In this document: positions 16,647 through 25,293 of the stretch, one piece after another
Layout of the letters: each line of letters starts with the position of its first letter
Position numbering within the stretch: position 1 is the first letter of the stretch
DNA from: Natronomicrosphaera sp040876735
GTDB taxonomy: Bacteria; Planctomycetota; Phycisphaerae; Phycisphaerales; Phycisphaeraceae
Assembly (NCBI GenBank): GCA_040876735.1
Contig: JBBDPC010000033.1
Span: 73,916-137,915 of the forward strand
Length of the DNA: 64,000 bases
Direction of reading: 5' to 3'
The notes under the pieces: generated by a model
The model's input: the letters and a program-made list of their open reading frames with translations, nothing else
Told to the model about the DNA's origin: nothing
The model's database searches: none
Position numbers and translations under genes: made by a program

Positions 16647-17627
16647 CTACAAGGATTCGGCGGGCGTGTGCGGTGGTTCGTATGGGGAGCGCCAGCGCGA
16701 CTGCTGACGCTGGTCGAGCCGCTGCGTCGCGCCGCGCTTGCCGCGCAGCAGGCATTGCCACTGGTAGCGGCGGAGGAAGCGGCGGAACTCGAGGTCGTCA
16801 TAGCGCGGCTGGCGGGTGAGCATGGCATGGACGTAACCCCACCACATCGCCGCGCCGCCGATGACGTAAGGCGGACAGGTCATGCGGAACAGGGCGCTGG
16901 CGGTCATGTAGGCGAGGTCGGTGCCCATGAAGTACTGGCCGAAGCCGTGGCGCATGCGTCCGGTGACGATGCCTCTGTGGCTGGCGCCCATGGGTCGCAG
17001 GTGGAGGAAGCGCAGGTCGGGCTCGTCCCAGGAGCGGGCGGTCCAGCCGAGCATGCGGCAGCGGTGGCAGTCGATGCCGTCCCACATCACTTCGCGGACG
17101 AAGCCGCCGATCTGCTTGAAGCAGGCGGTGCGGTAGAACTTGGCCATGCCGACGGACATCTCGTCGCCGCAACCTTCGCTGATCAGTTCGCCGCCGCGGT
17201 CCTTGTCGTGGTTGGTCGGGCCGGGGAAGTAGGGCTTGCCGCTGCACGTGCCCAACCGTGGTTGAGCCTGCATGCGGTCGATGAGGGTTTCGAAGTAGCG
17301 CGGCGGCAGTTCGAGGTCGAGGTCGAGCTTGCAGAGGCAGGCGAACTGGTCGAGGTCGACCGTGTCGAGCCCGGCATAGAACGCGTCGATGACGCCGGGG
17401 CCGACGCGGCGTTCGCCGAGGTTGTCGCGGTGGATGACGCGGATGTAGTCGAAGCGCCGGGCGTACTCGGCGAGGATGTGGGGCGTGGCGTCGCTGGAGC
17501 CGTCGTCGACGATGACCCACAAGGTCGGAGGCACGCTCTGGCGGGTGACGCTTTCGAGCGTGCGGCGGGCATAGGCGGCCTCGTCGCGGCAGGGACTGAT
17601 GATGCAGTAGGCGTGCGGGTGGATCAT
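16647..17627 (-). CDS. GT2-family glycosyltransferase
   Basis: This 326-residue GT2 enzyme has AYCIISPCRDEAAYARRTL at its start, VIVDDGSSDATPHIL near residue 40, and KLDLDLELPPRYFE near residue 105, where the DLD is the DxD metal site. A hydrophobic segment near residue 260 (PPYVIGGAAMWWGYV) may associate with the membrane. I chose ATG 17627; it lies only 8 bases before the stop of the upstream GT4 gene, so the two are coupled. No clear ribosome site is seen. It probably adds one residue of the repeat unit. Confidence 0.88.
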   Translation of the reverse strand: MIHPHAYCIISPCRDEAAYARRTLESVTRQSVPPTLWVIVDDGSSDATPHILAEYARRFDYIRVIHRDNLGERRVGPGVIDAFYAGLDTVDLDQFACLCKLDLDLELPPRYFETLIDRMQAQPRLGTCSGKPYFPGPTNHDKDRGGELISEGCGDEMSVGMAKFYRTACFKQIGGFVREVMWDGIDCHRCRMLGWTARSWDEPDLRFLHLRPMGASHRGIVTGRMRHGFGQYFMGTDLAYMTASALFRMTCPPYVIGGAAMWWGYVHAMLTRQPRYDDLEFRRFLRRYQWQCLLRGKRGATQRLDQRQQSRWRSPYEPPHTPAESL

Positions 17628-17634
17628 GGCGGTG

Positions 17635-18921
17635 TCACACGGGGGGTTGCAGAGGTTGCGGTTGTTCCGGTATGGCCGGTGCCGACAGGCTCGGCGCATG
17701 GGGGCGCGTCGGCATCGTCACACCGGGCGACGCGGTGAACAATTGATGCAGGCGGTGGACCTCTTGAGACAGATTGAACTCGCGGACGACCGTCGCCCGG
17801 CCGGCGTCGCCCAGGCGTTGACGTTGCCCGGCATCGTGCAGCAGGTCGATGATGCGGCCGGCCAGCGCGTCGACGTGGCCGGGCGGGACGAGGCATCCGG
17901 TGACGCCATCGTCGACCAGCTCGGCGACGCCGGCGACGCGCGTGGCCACCACCGGCACGCCGGTCGCCATCGCCTCCATCAACACCACCGGCACGCCCTC
18001 GGCAAAGCTGGGCAGCACGAAGACGTCCGCCTCCCGCAGCATGTCGCGCACCGCATCGGGCGAACGGTAACCGACGAACTGCACGTGCTCGGCCAGCCCC
18101 ATCGCCTGCACGCTGCGCTCCAGCATCGCCCGCTCCGCGCCATCGCCGACCAGCGCAAGCTCTGCCTGCGGACATTCGCGCACCACGCGCCGCATCGCCT
18201 CGAACAGCACGGGCAGCCCCTTCACCGCCGCCAGCCGGCCGACGAACAGCAGACGCTGCCCCGGCCCGGTGTGATGCCGGGGCGTGAACCAGGCGGGGTC
18301 GACGCCGCAGTGGATGATGTGCAGCTTCGACCACGTCTCCGGCGGTGAAAAAATCATCGCCTGGCTGCGGCAGAAGTGGCTGATGCAGGCGACGAAGCGG
18401 GCGCGGCGGATCTTTTCGTCGATCCGCCACCGGCGCGGCTCGAAGAAGATGGCCGGGCCGTGCAGGGTGAAACTGAACGGGCGGTCGGCCAATTCGGCGG
18501 CGAGCATGGCGACGGTGCAACTGGAGTTGGCGAAGTGGTTGTGCAGGTGGTCGACGCGTTGTTGACGCAGGCGACGCGCGAGCAGGCCGGCCTCGGCGAA
18601 GTAGAACAACTGGTACAGCCCGTCGCGCAGGCCCGGCGGACGAATGCGCCAGGCCAGGCGCAGCGCCCGGCCGTAGCGGCGCGGGTGGCGGAGCAGCAGG
18701 CCGAGGTGGGCGGCGAGCAGGTCGTGCGGGCGCGGCGGAAGCAGGTAGGTCGTGCGGTCGCGCTCGGCTCGCTGCTCGGGACCGGTCGTTTCGCACTCGG
18801 CCGGCCGGCGTGCAGCGAAGGTCCGCACGTCGAGTCCCATGGCGCGCAGCCGGGCCACTTCACGTTGCACGAACGTGTCGGTGGCGCGGGGGTATTCGCC
18901 GGTCAGGTACGCGAGGCGCAT
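17635..18921 (-). CDS. GT4-family glycosyltransferase (WcaL-like)
   Basis: This 428-residue GT-B enzyme starts MRLAYLTGEYPRATDTFVQ, as in colanic-acid-type WcaL/EpsF glycosyltransferases. It has HLHNHFANSSC near residue 130, the donor domain from LLFVGRLAAVKGLPVLFEA near residue 225, and FVLPSFAEGVPVVLMEAMA (the E-x7-E motif) near residue 305. The C-terminal 40 residues are Pro/Ala rich. The start overlaps the upstream epimerase by 19 bases. The protein likely acts at the cytoplasmic membrane in repeat-unit assembly; its donor and linkage are unknown. Confidence 0.92.
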   Translation of the reverse strand: MRLAYLTGEYPRATDTFVQREVARLRAMGLDVRTFAARRPAECETTGPEQRAERDRTTYLLPPRPHDLLAAHLGLLLRHPRRYGRALRLAWRIRPPGLRDGLYQLFYFAEAGLLARRLRQQRVDHLHNHFANSSCTVAMLAAELADRPFSFTLHGPAIFFEPRRWRIDEKIRRARFVACISHFCRSQAMIFSPPETWSKLHIIHCGVDPAWFTPRHHTGPGQRLLFVGRLAAVKGLPVLFEAMRRVVRECPQAELALVGDGAERAMLERSVQAMGLAEHVQFVGYRSPDAVRDMLREADVFVLPSFAEGVPVVLMEAMATGVPVVATRVAGVAELVDDGVTGCLVPPGHVDALAGRIIDLLHDAGQRQRLGDAGRATVVREFNLSQEVHRLHQLFTASPGVTMPTRPHAPSLSAPAIPEQPQPLQPPV

Positions 18922-19976
18922 GGCGATTCCGGAGTGGGGGCGACTGAATCGGGATCGTTCGCAGGTGAAGCGGGCGTCATGCTGGCGTCGCGCGGGACGA
19001 CTTGCCGCCAGTGCAGGTGCGGCGACCAGTCGAGCACGTCGCGGGCACGCTGGTTCGGGTAGCGCAGCGGCCGACAGCGGGCGTGCAGCGCGCGGCGGCG
19101 GAGGATGGCGGGCAGACGGGCTTGCCCGGCGAGCAGGCGACGGTTGACCACGTCGACCGCCCGGACGCCAAGCCGCATCAGCGTCCAGTTGATCGGCACG
19201 ATGCGCGGGCGCTGGGGGGCGCGGGCGCGCAAGGCACGACGGTACTGGCGCTGCGTGGGCGGGTCGTCGTCGACGAGGTTGAGCGTCTGCCCGACCGCCG
19301 CATCACGCTCGCCGGCAAGCACGATCGCCTCGGCACAGTTGCGCACGTGGACCAGCGGAAGCCGTGCATGCGAGCCGGTCGCCAGCCAGGTGTCGCCCAT
19401 CCGGACGCCGAGGCGGTCGGTCCACAGGTCGTCCGGCTCCGCATAGATCACGCCCGGCCGAAGCACGGTGAGCTTCACGTCCTGCTCCGCCTGGGCCTCG
19501 CGGGCCAGGCGTTCCTGCAACAGCTTGGTGCGGCAGTAGTCGTCGCGCTGCTCGGGGTCGGCTTCGAGTGGGCTGGCTTCGTCGAGCGTCCGACCGGTGA
19601 TGGCGAGGTAGTCATACACGGAGAAGCTGCTCACCAGCACAAGGCGGTCGACATTCGCGTCACGCATGGCGGCGAGCAGGTTTTCCGTGGCGACGACCGT
19701 GCCGGCCATCTGCGCATAAAAGCTGCCGGTTTTCGCGGCGGCCAGGTGCAGCACCGCATCGACGCCGCGCACCACCTCGGCCAGGCCGTGCGGGTGACGC
19801 AGATCACGACGGACGATCTCCAGCCCGCCCCGGTCAAGCTGCATCGCCTGCGGTTGCAATACCCCCGCATCGCCGACGGGTCGGACCATGGCGCGCACAT
19901 CATGGCCATGCGCCAGCGCCGTCTGCACGACGTGCCGCCCGAGAAAGCCGGTGGCGCCAGTGATCAACAGCTTCAT
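18903..19976 (-). CDS. NAD-dependent epimerase/dehydratase (extended SDR)
   Basis: This 357-residue protein starts MKLLITGATGFLGRHVV, with a Rossmann loop, followed by VLHLAAAKTG near residue 80, LVSSFSVYDY and the catalytic DYCRTK (YxxxK) near residue 150. It continues with VLRPGVIYAEPDD. The 5' end overlaps the upstream oxidoreductase as ATGA, and its 3' end overlaps the GT4 start by 19 bases. It is a separate subfamily from the SDR at 7943, as the segments after the YxxxK differ. Likely a sugar-nucleotide or lipid-sugar epimerase or reductase in the cytoplasm. Confidence 0.88.
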   Translation of the reverse strand: MKLLITGATGFLGRHVVQTALAHGHDVRAMVRPVGDAGVLQPQAMQLDRGGLEIVRRDLRHPHGLAEVVRGVDAVLHLAAAKTGSFYAQMAGTVVATENLLAAMRDANVDRLVLVSSFSVYDYLAITGRTLDEASPLEADPEQRDDYCRTKLLQERLAREAQAEQDVKLTVLRPGVIYAEPDDLWTDRLGVRMGDTWLATGSHARLPLVHVRNCAEAIVLAGERDAAVGQTLNLVDDDPPTQRQYRRALRARAPQRPRIVPINWTLMRLGVRAVDVVNRRLLAGQARLPAILRRRALHARCRPLRYPNQRARDVLDWSPHLHWRQVVPRDASMTPASPANDPDSVAPTPESPCASRT

Positions 19977-21070
19977 GCGATGGTCGCCTCGCGCCGGTGG
20001 GTGTCACGCGGCTTCGCTTCGCGCAGCAGGGCTTCGAGCAGTCGGCTGGCGGCGTCCATATCGTTAAACGTCACCGGTGGCTCGGTCCCGCGGGCCAGCG
20101 CGTCGTACGTCTGCTCGACAAAGTGGTGCAGGCCTTCGTAGGCGGAGCCACGACCAAGCACCTTGCGGACGAGGTGGCGCGGCCCGGCCTGCATCAGCGC
20201 CCAGCCGCCGGCGATCCCGTTGACCACCGGCGCGAGATGCGGCCCACCCGGGCGAGGACGCACGACACGCAGACTGGGATGGAACAGATCCGCCTCGGCC
20301 CACCCCCGCTCGCCGCGCACGATGATGCCGAACGCGTCAGGCCCGGTGTGGCAACTGAAACGCAGCCGACCGTGGCAGGCCCCGCGGTCGACGATGGCGT
20401 CGAGATCGTCGTAACGGAACAGCTCATCCGCGCCATGGTTGGACCAGATGGCCTTGACGCTCTCGACCGGCTCAGTTCGTGTGTCGTCGGGCATCAGGTG
20501 CAGCAGGAGGTAGCAAAGGTGGGTGAGAAATTCGTGCAGAATGCCGGCTGGCAACTGGTGCGACCCGTGCGGCAGGTTGCAGTCGGCGTAGCGGTGGCCG
20601 GGTTGGCGGATGGCCAGCGTCATGCGCAGCTCCACCTCGCGCACCGGGCCGAGCACGCCGCGGTCGAACAGCGATCGGAGGCGCTGCACCGGCTCGTTGA
20701 AGCGGTAGTTGTGATCTTCAATCAGCAGCCGGCCGCGTTGCCGGGCGTGCTGCCAGAGGTCACGGAAGCCGGCGTGCGTGGGGGCGACGGGCTTTTCGAC
20801 AATGACGTGAGCGCCGGCGTCGAGGGCGTCGCGCACGATGCGCTCGTGCGTCGCCGGCGGCGTGAGCACGTGCACCACGTCCGGCCGGGTGCGGTCGAGC
20901 ATGTCGCGATAATCCGTGAACGCCTCGGCAATATGAAACCGCTCGGCGGTGTACACGGCCATCATGCGCGACAGGTCGCACACGCCCACGCGCTCCACCG
21001 TCGGCACGCGCGCCAGCCCCAGCAGGTGCTGCTCGCAAATCGTGCCCGCACCGATCAGCGCCGCCTTCAT
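19973..21070 (-). CDS. Gfo/Idh/MocA family oxidoreductase
   Basis: This 365-residue protein begins MKAALIGAGTICEQHLLGLA, a Rossmann NAD(P) loop. It has VLTPPATHERIVRDAL near residue 70 and the family VEKPVAPTHAGF motif (EKP) near residue 90. The C-terminal domain contains GILHEFLTHLCYLLLHL near residue 180, where the conserved His is likely catalytic. Start 21070 overlaps the upstream stop as ATGA; the frame continues to 21565 but that part is antisense to a well-supported gene frame. Family members in such loci oxidise or reduce sugar nucleotides (for example at C3), so it may make a ketosugar precursor. Confidence 0.9.
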   Translation of the reverse strand: MKAALIGAGTICEQHLLGLARVPTVERVGVCDLSRMMAVYTAERFHIAEAFTDYRDMLDRTRPDVVHVLTPPATHERIVRDALDAGAHVIVEKPVAPTHAGFRDLWQHARQRGRLLIEDHNYRFNEPVQRLRSLFDRGVLGPVREVELRMTLAIRQPGHRYADCNLPHGSHQLPAGILHEFLTHLCYLLLHLMPDDTRTEPVESVKAIWSNHGADELFRYDDLDAIVDRGACHGRLRFSCHTGPDAFGIIVRGERGWAEADLFHPSLRVVRPRPGGPHLAPVVNGIAGGWALMQAGPRHLVRKVLGRGSAYEGLHHFVEQTYDALARGTEPPVTFNDMDAASRLLEALLREAKPRDTHRREATIA

Positions 21071-22152
21071 CGCTGGCTCCCTTGCGAGTGCCTCGACGCG
21101 TCCGCCTGCTTGTACTCGATCAACCGCGCCGGCCCGCCGCGCATACGATGCCAGGTGTAGCGCAACTGCCCCACCGCCTCGGGGAACTTGCCCAGCACGC
21201 ACAGCACCGCGTACAGCAGCGCATGCCGCGACGCGTCGCGCCGCTCCCGCCGGCGATGGCGGTACACCCGCCCCATCAACACCGGGTAGGCCAGCAATGC
21301 CAGCAGGCTCAGCCCCCGCGTCGGCCGGGCCAGCAACAGCGCCGCCGCGGGCACAAGCAGGCCCCACAGCCAGACGCTTCGGCTGCGGCGGACGTTGTGG
21401 CGATCGGGCGACCGGCCGTGCATCGCCGCCCCCTGCGCATACGCCCACCCGCCTCGCTCGCTCCGCCGCCACCACTGCCGCCACTGCGTCATCGCCGCGT
21501 CGTGTCGGGTCATCTCGTGGTCCAGCCGTTCGATGCGATAACCCTGCTGGCGAAGTCGCACGCAAAGCTCCGGCTCTTCGCCGCAGATCAGTGACGGGTC
21601 ATACCCCCCCACCGCCTGCCACGCCGTGATGCGCAACATCGCATCGCCGCCGCACGCCGCCGCCTCGCCCACCGGCGTGTCCCACTCCATATCCATCAAC
21701 CGGTTGAACAGCGATGCATGCGGGTAGCGCTCCCGCCGCCGACCGCACACCACCGCCAACGTCTCGTCGCGCGCCAGCCGCCGCGCGGCCGTCTCCAGCC
21801 AGCCCGGCGCCAACTCGCAATCGCCATCGACCACCTGCACCCACCGCACGCCCGGCTCAAGCTCGATCAGCCGGGCAATACCCGCGTTCCGTGCCCGCGC
21901 CGCGGTGAACGGTTGTGCCGGGTCAAGCTCCACCACCTCCGCCCCCATCGCCCGCGCCAGCGCCAGGCTGTCGTCGCTCGAGCCCGAGTCGACGTACACC
22001 ACCCGCCGCACACGGTTGCGCAACGACGCCAGGCAGCGGCGCAGCCGTTCGCCTTCGTTCCGGCCGATCACCACGCCGCCGACCGTCTCCAGCCGGCTGA
22101 CGGCGGGATCGTGGCGGGTCGTGTCCGGCAGATGCGTGGTGGGTCGTATCAT
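21067..22152 (-). CDS. GT2-family glycosyltransferase with C-terminal membrane segments
   Basis: This 361-residue GT2 enzyme has GGVVIGRNEGERLRRCL near residue 25, VVYVDSGSSDDSLALA near residue 50, RARNAGIA and VQVVDGDCELAPGWL (DGD metal site) near residue 105. The LICGEEPELCVRLRQ segment near residue 190 is the usual acceptor-site ED-type motif. One or two hydrophobic stretches (WGLLVPAAALLLA and LSLLALLAYPVL) lie near residues 270-295. ATGA overlaps join it to both neighbours. It should act at the inner face of the membrane in repeat-unit assembly. Confidence 0.9.
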   Translation of the reverse strand: MIRPTTHLPDTTRHDPAVSRLETVGGVVIGRNEGERLRRCLASLRNRVRRVVYVDSGSSDDSLALARAMGAEVVELDPAQPFTAARARNAGIARLIELEPGVRWVQVVDGDCELAPGWLETAARRLARDETLAVVCGRRRERYPHASLFNRLMDMEWDTPVGEAAACGGDAMLRITAWQAVGGYDPSLICGEEPELCVRLRQQGYRIERLDHEMTRHDAAMTQWRQWWRRSERGGWAYAQGAAMHGRSPDRHNVRRSRSVWLWGLLVPAAALLLARPTRGLSLLALLAYPVLMGRVYRHRRRERRDASRHALLYAVLCVLGKFPEAVGQLRYTWHRMRGGPARLIEYKQADASRHSQGSQR

Positions 22153-23324
22153 TTCAGTGTCATCCGCCGTTGACAGACTTCGCGAAAAAATCCGGCATAG
22201 TCGCGGGCAATGGTGGACCAGGTGAACCGCCGCTGCACCAGCGCCCGCCGCGCTTCCACCTCCGCCGGCTCACGCTGCCGCAACGCCCGCCGCAACGCGT
22301 TGGCCACCGCCAGCGCGTCGCCGGCGTCGACGTAAACCGCCTGATCTTCCAGCGTCCAACGCGTCACCGCCCGGTCGTGCGTGACGATGGGCAGGCCGCT
22401 GGCCAGCGCTTCGATGTACGCATTGGCGGACGGCTCGTCCCGGCTCATGTGCAGGAAGACGTCGGCACAGCGGTACAGATCGGGCATGCGTTCGCGCGGC
22501 AGGTTGAAGCGGTGGAACCGGCCGGGCATGGCGGCGAAGGCGGTGCGCTCGATCAACTCCCGCTGCGGCCCGTCGCCCGCCACCGCCAGGTGCAGCCCCG
22601 GCACCCGCGCCACCGCCTGCACGCCTTCCAGCACGCGCTTCGAGCGGATCAACGCGCTGACCATCAGCGCCACCGGCCGGTCGGACGGCAACCCGAACGC
22701 CGCACGTTCGCCCGGCCCGCCGTCCGTCGCCGGCGTGAAGCGCTGCGGGTCGACGCCGTTGGGAATCAGCGCCGCGAACCAGCGGTCGCGGTTGTGCGCG
22801 TGATACTCGGGGTTGGTGCAGACCAGGCCGTCGCAGTGGAAGAGGCGGAACTCCCGCCGACGGTCGCGGCAGGGCCAGTCGCCGTTTTGCGTGACGAACA
22901 CGTGCGCCGGTCGTCGGCCGGCGGCGCGGCGAAGGGCCCAGTTGGTATAGGGATAGCTGCACGTCACGGTGACGTCATAGTCGCGCGGCCGATACACGGC
23001 GAGCAGGCCGGGCATGAAGCTCAACTCTTCATAGCCACACTCACTGCGGAACAACGGCGCCCGGGGGAACCGCTCGAAACATTCGCGCGGCAGGCAGCGC
23101 ACCCGGCGGTAGCGGTACGGCTCACCGGCGCGAACCGCGCCCGAGCCGATGAGCGTGACGTCGAACCCCGGCAACCGGGCCAGCTCCCGGCCGATCGACT
23201 CGAAGGCCGTCTCCGCCCCGCGCTGCACGCGATGCAGCCCCGGCAACACCAGGGCCACGCGCAACGGCGCATCGTCGGCCGTGCGGCGGTCGGCGGTGTC
23301 GGTGATGGTCGGTTGCAGGGTCAT
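22149..23324 (-). CDS. GT4-family glycosyltransferase
   Basis: This 391-residue GT-B protein has VALVLPGLHRVQRGAET near residue 25, ALIPNGVDPQRFTP near residue 190, VALMVSALIRSKRVLEG near residue 220 and VFLHMSRDEPSANAYIEAL near residue 300, matching the GT4 donor domain. It lacks a signal peptide and membrane segments. The start at 23324 overlaps the upstream stop as ATGA; the longer frame to 23480 is antisense to nothing but lies inside the neighbouring gene and is rejected. It probably adds one sugar of the repeat unit. Confidence 0.9.
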   Translation of the reverse strand: MTLQPTITDTADRRTADDAPLRVALVLPGLHRVQRGAETAFESIGRELARLPGFDVTLIGSGAVRAGEPYRYRRVRCLPRECFERFPRAPLFRSECGYEELSFMPGLLAVYRPRDYDVTVTCSYPYTNWALRRAAGRRPAHVFVTQNGDWPCRDRRREFRLFHCDGLVCTNPEYHAHNRDRWFAALIPNGVDPQRFTPATDGGPGERAAFGLPSDRPVALMVSALIRSKRVLEGVQAVARVPGLHLAVAGDGPQRELIERTAFAAMPGRFHRFNLPRERMPDLYRCADVFLHMSRDEPSANAYIEALASGLPIVTHDRAVTRWTLEDQAVYVDAGDALAVANALRRALRQREPAEVEARRALVQRRFTWSTIARDYAGFFREVCQRRMTLK

Positions 23325-24322
23325 GAGGTCAACGGCTTTCGCAACATCCGCCACAGTTCGGCCGTCTGCGCGTAGCGCGGCGACTGCGCCCGCCCCCGGC
23401 AGCGCAACGCCAGCAACCGCAGCGAGCAGGCGATCAGGTCGACGCTGCGCAGCCACGTCGCCGCCAGCCGGCCGTAGCACTGGCGCTGCACGAGGTAGCG
23501 GGCCTGCCAGAAAGCGGTGTTGCGGCGGCGGTCGTCAATGCGCGCCGGGTCGGACGAGCCGCCGCCGAAGTGGGTGAGGGTGACCGTCGGGTCATACCAG
23601 CATCGCCAGCCGGCGCGGTGGAGGCGGTGGCAGAGTTCGATGTCTTCGCCGTAGAAGAAAAACGTCTCGTCGAGCAGGCCGACCTGCCGCAACGCTTCGC
23701 CGCGCAAAAGCACGAACGCGCCGCCCAGCCAGTCGACGCGGCGCGGCCGCGTGTGATGGTCGGGGGCGAGCCGTTCGAGGTCGGCCCAGCCGAACAGGCT
23801 CGGCCAATGCCACGGTAAACCCAGCGTGGCGGCGGTCTGACGCAACGGCGTGGGGAACGGCCGAGCCATGGTCTGCGGCGAACCGTCACGACTGAGCAGT
23901 CGGCAGGCAAGGGCGCCGACGTCACGGCGGGCGTGCAGCGCGTCCAGGCAGTGGCGCAGCGTGCCGGCGTGCATGAGCGTGTCGCTGTTAAGTAGCAGCA
24001 CATCGCGGGCGTTCGGATGGCGGGCAATGCCGCGGTTGTTGCCACCGGCGAAACCGAGATTCTCTTCCAGCACGAGCAGCTCCACCCAGTTCTGCCACCT
24101 CTCGGCCGCCATCGCCTCGCGCAGCGCCTCGGCCGAGCCGTCGCCCGAGCCGTTGTCCACCACCACCACGCGCACGCGCTCCGGTAGCGCCCGCACCTCC
24201 GACTCAAGTGAGCGCAGACAATCGCACGTCATCGCCGGCGTCCGGTAGTTGACCACGACGATCAGCAGATCGGGTGCGGGTTGTCGCGTTGTGGCATCCA
24301 TCGTCTTCACGCTTTCTCTCAT
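23321..24322 (-). CDS. GT2-family glycosyltransferase (rhamnosyltransferase-like)
   Basis: This 333-residue GT2 enzyme has LLIVVVNYRTPAMTCDCL near residue 20, VVVVDNGSGDGSAEAL near residue 50, NLGFAGGNNRGIA near residue 80, and LLLNSDTLMHAGTL (NSD in place of DxD) near residue 105. WLGGAFVLLRGEALRQVG with ETFFFYGEDIELCHRL follows. This layout is typical of WbbL-like rhamnosyltransferases. The ATG at 24322 is chosen because it forms an ATGA overlap with the sulfotransferase stop; an internal ATG at 24301 is possible. Donor assignment to rhamnose is only by resemblance. Confidence 0.9.
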   Translation of the reverse strand: MRESVKTMDATTRQPAPDLLIVVVNYRTPAMTCDCLRSLESEVRALPERVRVVVVDNGSGDGSAEALREAMAAERWQNWVELLVLEENLGFAGGNNRGIARHPNARDVLLLNSDTLMHAGTLRHCLDALHARRDVGALACRLLSRDGSPQTMARPFPTPLRQTAATLGLPWHWPSLFGWADLERLAPDHHTRPRRVDWLGGAFVLLRGEALRQVGLLDETFFFYGEDIELCHRLHRAGWRCWYDPTVTLTHFGGGSSDPARIDDRRRNTAFWQARYLVQRQCYGRLAATWLRSVDLIACSLRLLALRCRGRAQSPRYAQTAELWRMLRKPLTS

Positions 24323-25293
24323 GCGTCCGGCCAGAGCGCCTGCAACGGCGAGTCGGCGAGCACGTCGTCGATCATCCGCTGATGCTCGGCCGAGAGACGG
24401 TCGCGCCACGCCTGCGCGATCGCGGTCGAGCGCGACGCCGAGGCGCCTTCGCGCACCGCCTGCTCCACCGTTGCCGACCACGCCAACCCGCACGCTTCGT
24501 ACAGGCGGCGCGTCTGCTCGAACGGCTGCATCGCCAGGCGTTCGTAGACCACCAGGTGATAGTTCGGCCGGCCGTCGCCCGTGCGGTGGATCATCTCGGC
24601 GGCGTAGCGCCAGAACCACAGCTCCGCCGCCTCGGCCGACATCGCCTCGACGTCGCCGAACCGCCCGGCCCACTCGCGGTCCACCTCGGCGATCTGCCGC
24701 AGCCGCTCGCGGTTCCGGCCGGTCACCGCGTCGCGGTCATGCCCGGCAAGCCAGCGGTTGAGGTACGAGTTGAGAAAGCCGCCAGGATGCCGAATGATGT
24801 GCACGACCGTCGCCTTCGGACGCTGCGTCAACGCCCAACATGCCCAGCCCGGCGCCTGATTGAGCTTCAGCACCGCAACCGCTTCGGCCAGCACCGCCGG
24901 CCGCGCCCACCACCGCGGCGCCGGCCACTCCGCCTCCGCCAGCGCCGGCTGCGCCACGCTCGCCACGCGGCGCAGCTTCGGCCCCTTCATCATCCGGTCC
25001 AGCCCCAGCGACCGCGCCCAGCCGTGCACGTGCGTCTTCGCCTCCGGCAGCCGGTGATCGCGCAAACCAACCCGCCCCGCCGACCACGCCACCGCCTCGT
25101 CCCACTGCGCCCCCACCGCCGCGTCGTACGGCCGACACACCCATGGCGACGGCAGCCGCGCCCACGGCTCGCCCCCCAACTCGTTCGGCTCATTCCGGCA
25201 ATGCGTCTCCGAACTGCGATCGAGCAGACTCAACAGCCAGTTCGTGCCCGATCGGCCGTGGCCGACGATGAGTATGTATGGCATCTGGTTCAT
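24319..25293 (-). CDS. Sulfotransferase
   Basis: This 324-residue protein binds PAPS. The 5'-phosphosulfate loop is VGHGRSGTNWLLSLLD near residues 10-25, and the 3'-phosphate segment is VVHIIRHPGGFLNSYLNRW near residue 165. LVVYERLAMQPFEQTRRLYE later matches the family's conserved YExL region. The start at 25293 overlaps the upstream stop as ATGA. Cytoplasmic carbohydrate sulfotransferases of this type put sulfate esters on sugars. Its location between two glycosyltransferase genes suggests that the polysaccharide, or an oligosaccharide precursor, is sulfated. Confidence 0.9.
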   Translation of the reverse strand: MNQMPYILIVGHGRSGTNWLLSLLDRSSETHCRNEPNELGGEPWARLPSPWVCRPYDAAVGAQWDEAVAWSAGRVGLRDHRLPEAKTHVHGWARSLGLDRMMKGPKLRRVASVAQPALAEAEWPAPRWWARPAVLAEAVAVLKLNQAPGWACWALTQRPKATVVHIIRHPGGFLNSYLNRWLAGHDRDAVTGRNRERLRQIAEVDREWAGRFGDVEAMSAEAAELWFWRYAAEMIHRTGDGRPNYHLVVYERLAMQPFEQTRRLYEACGLAWSATVEQAVREGASASRSTAIAQAWRDRLSAEHQRMIDDVLADSPLQALWPDA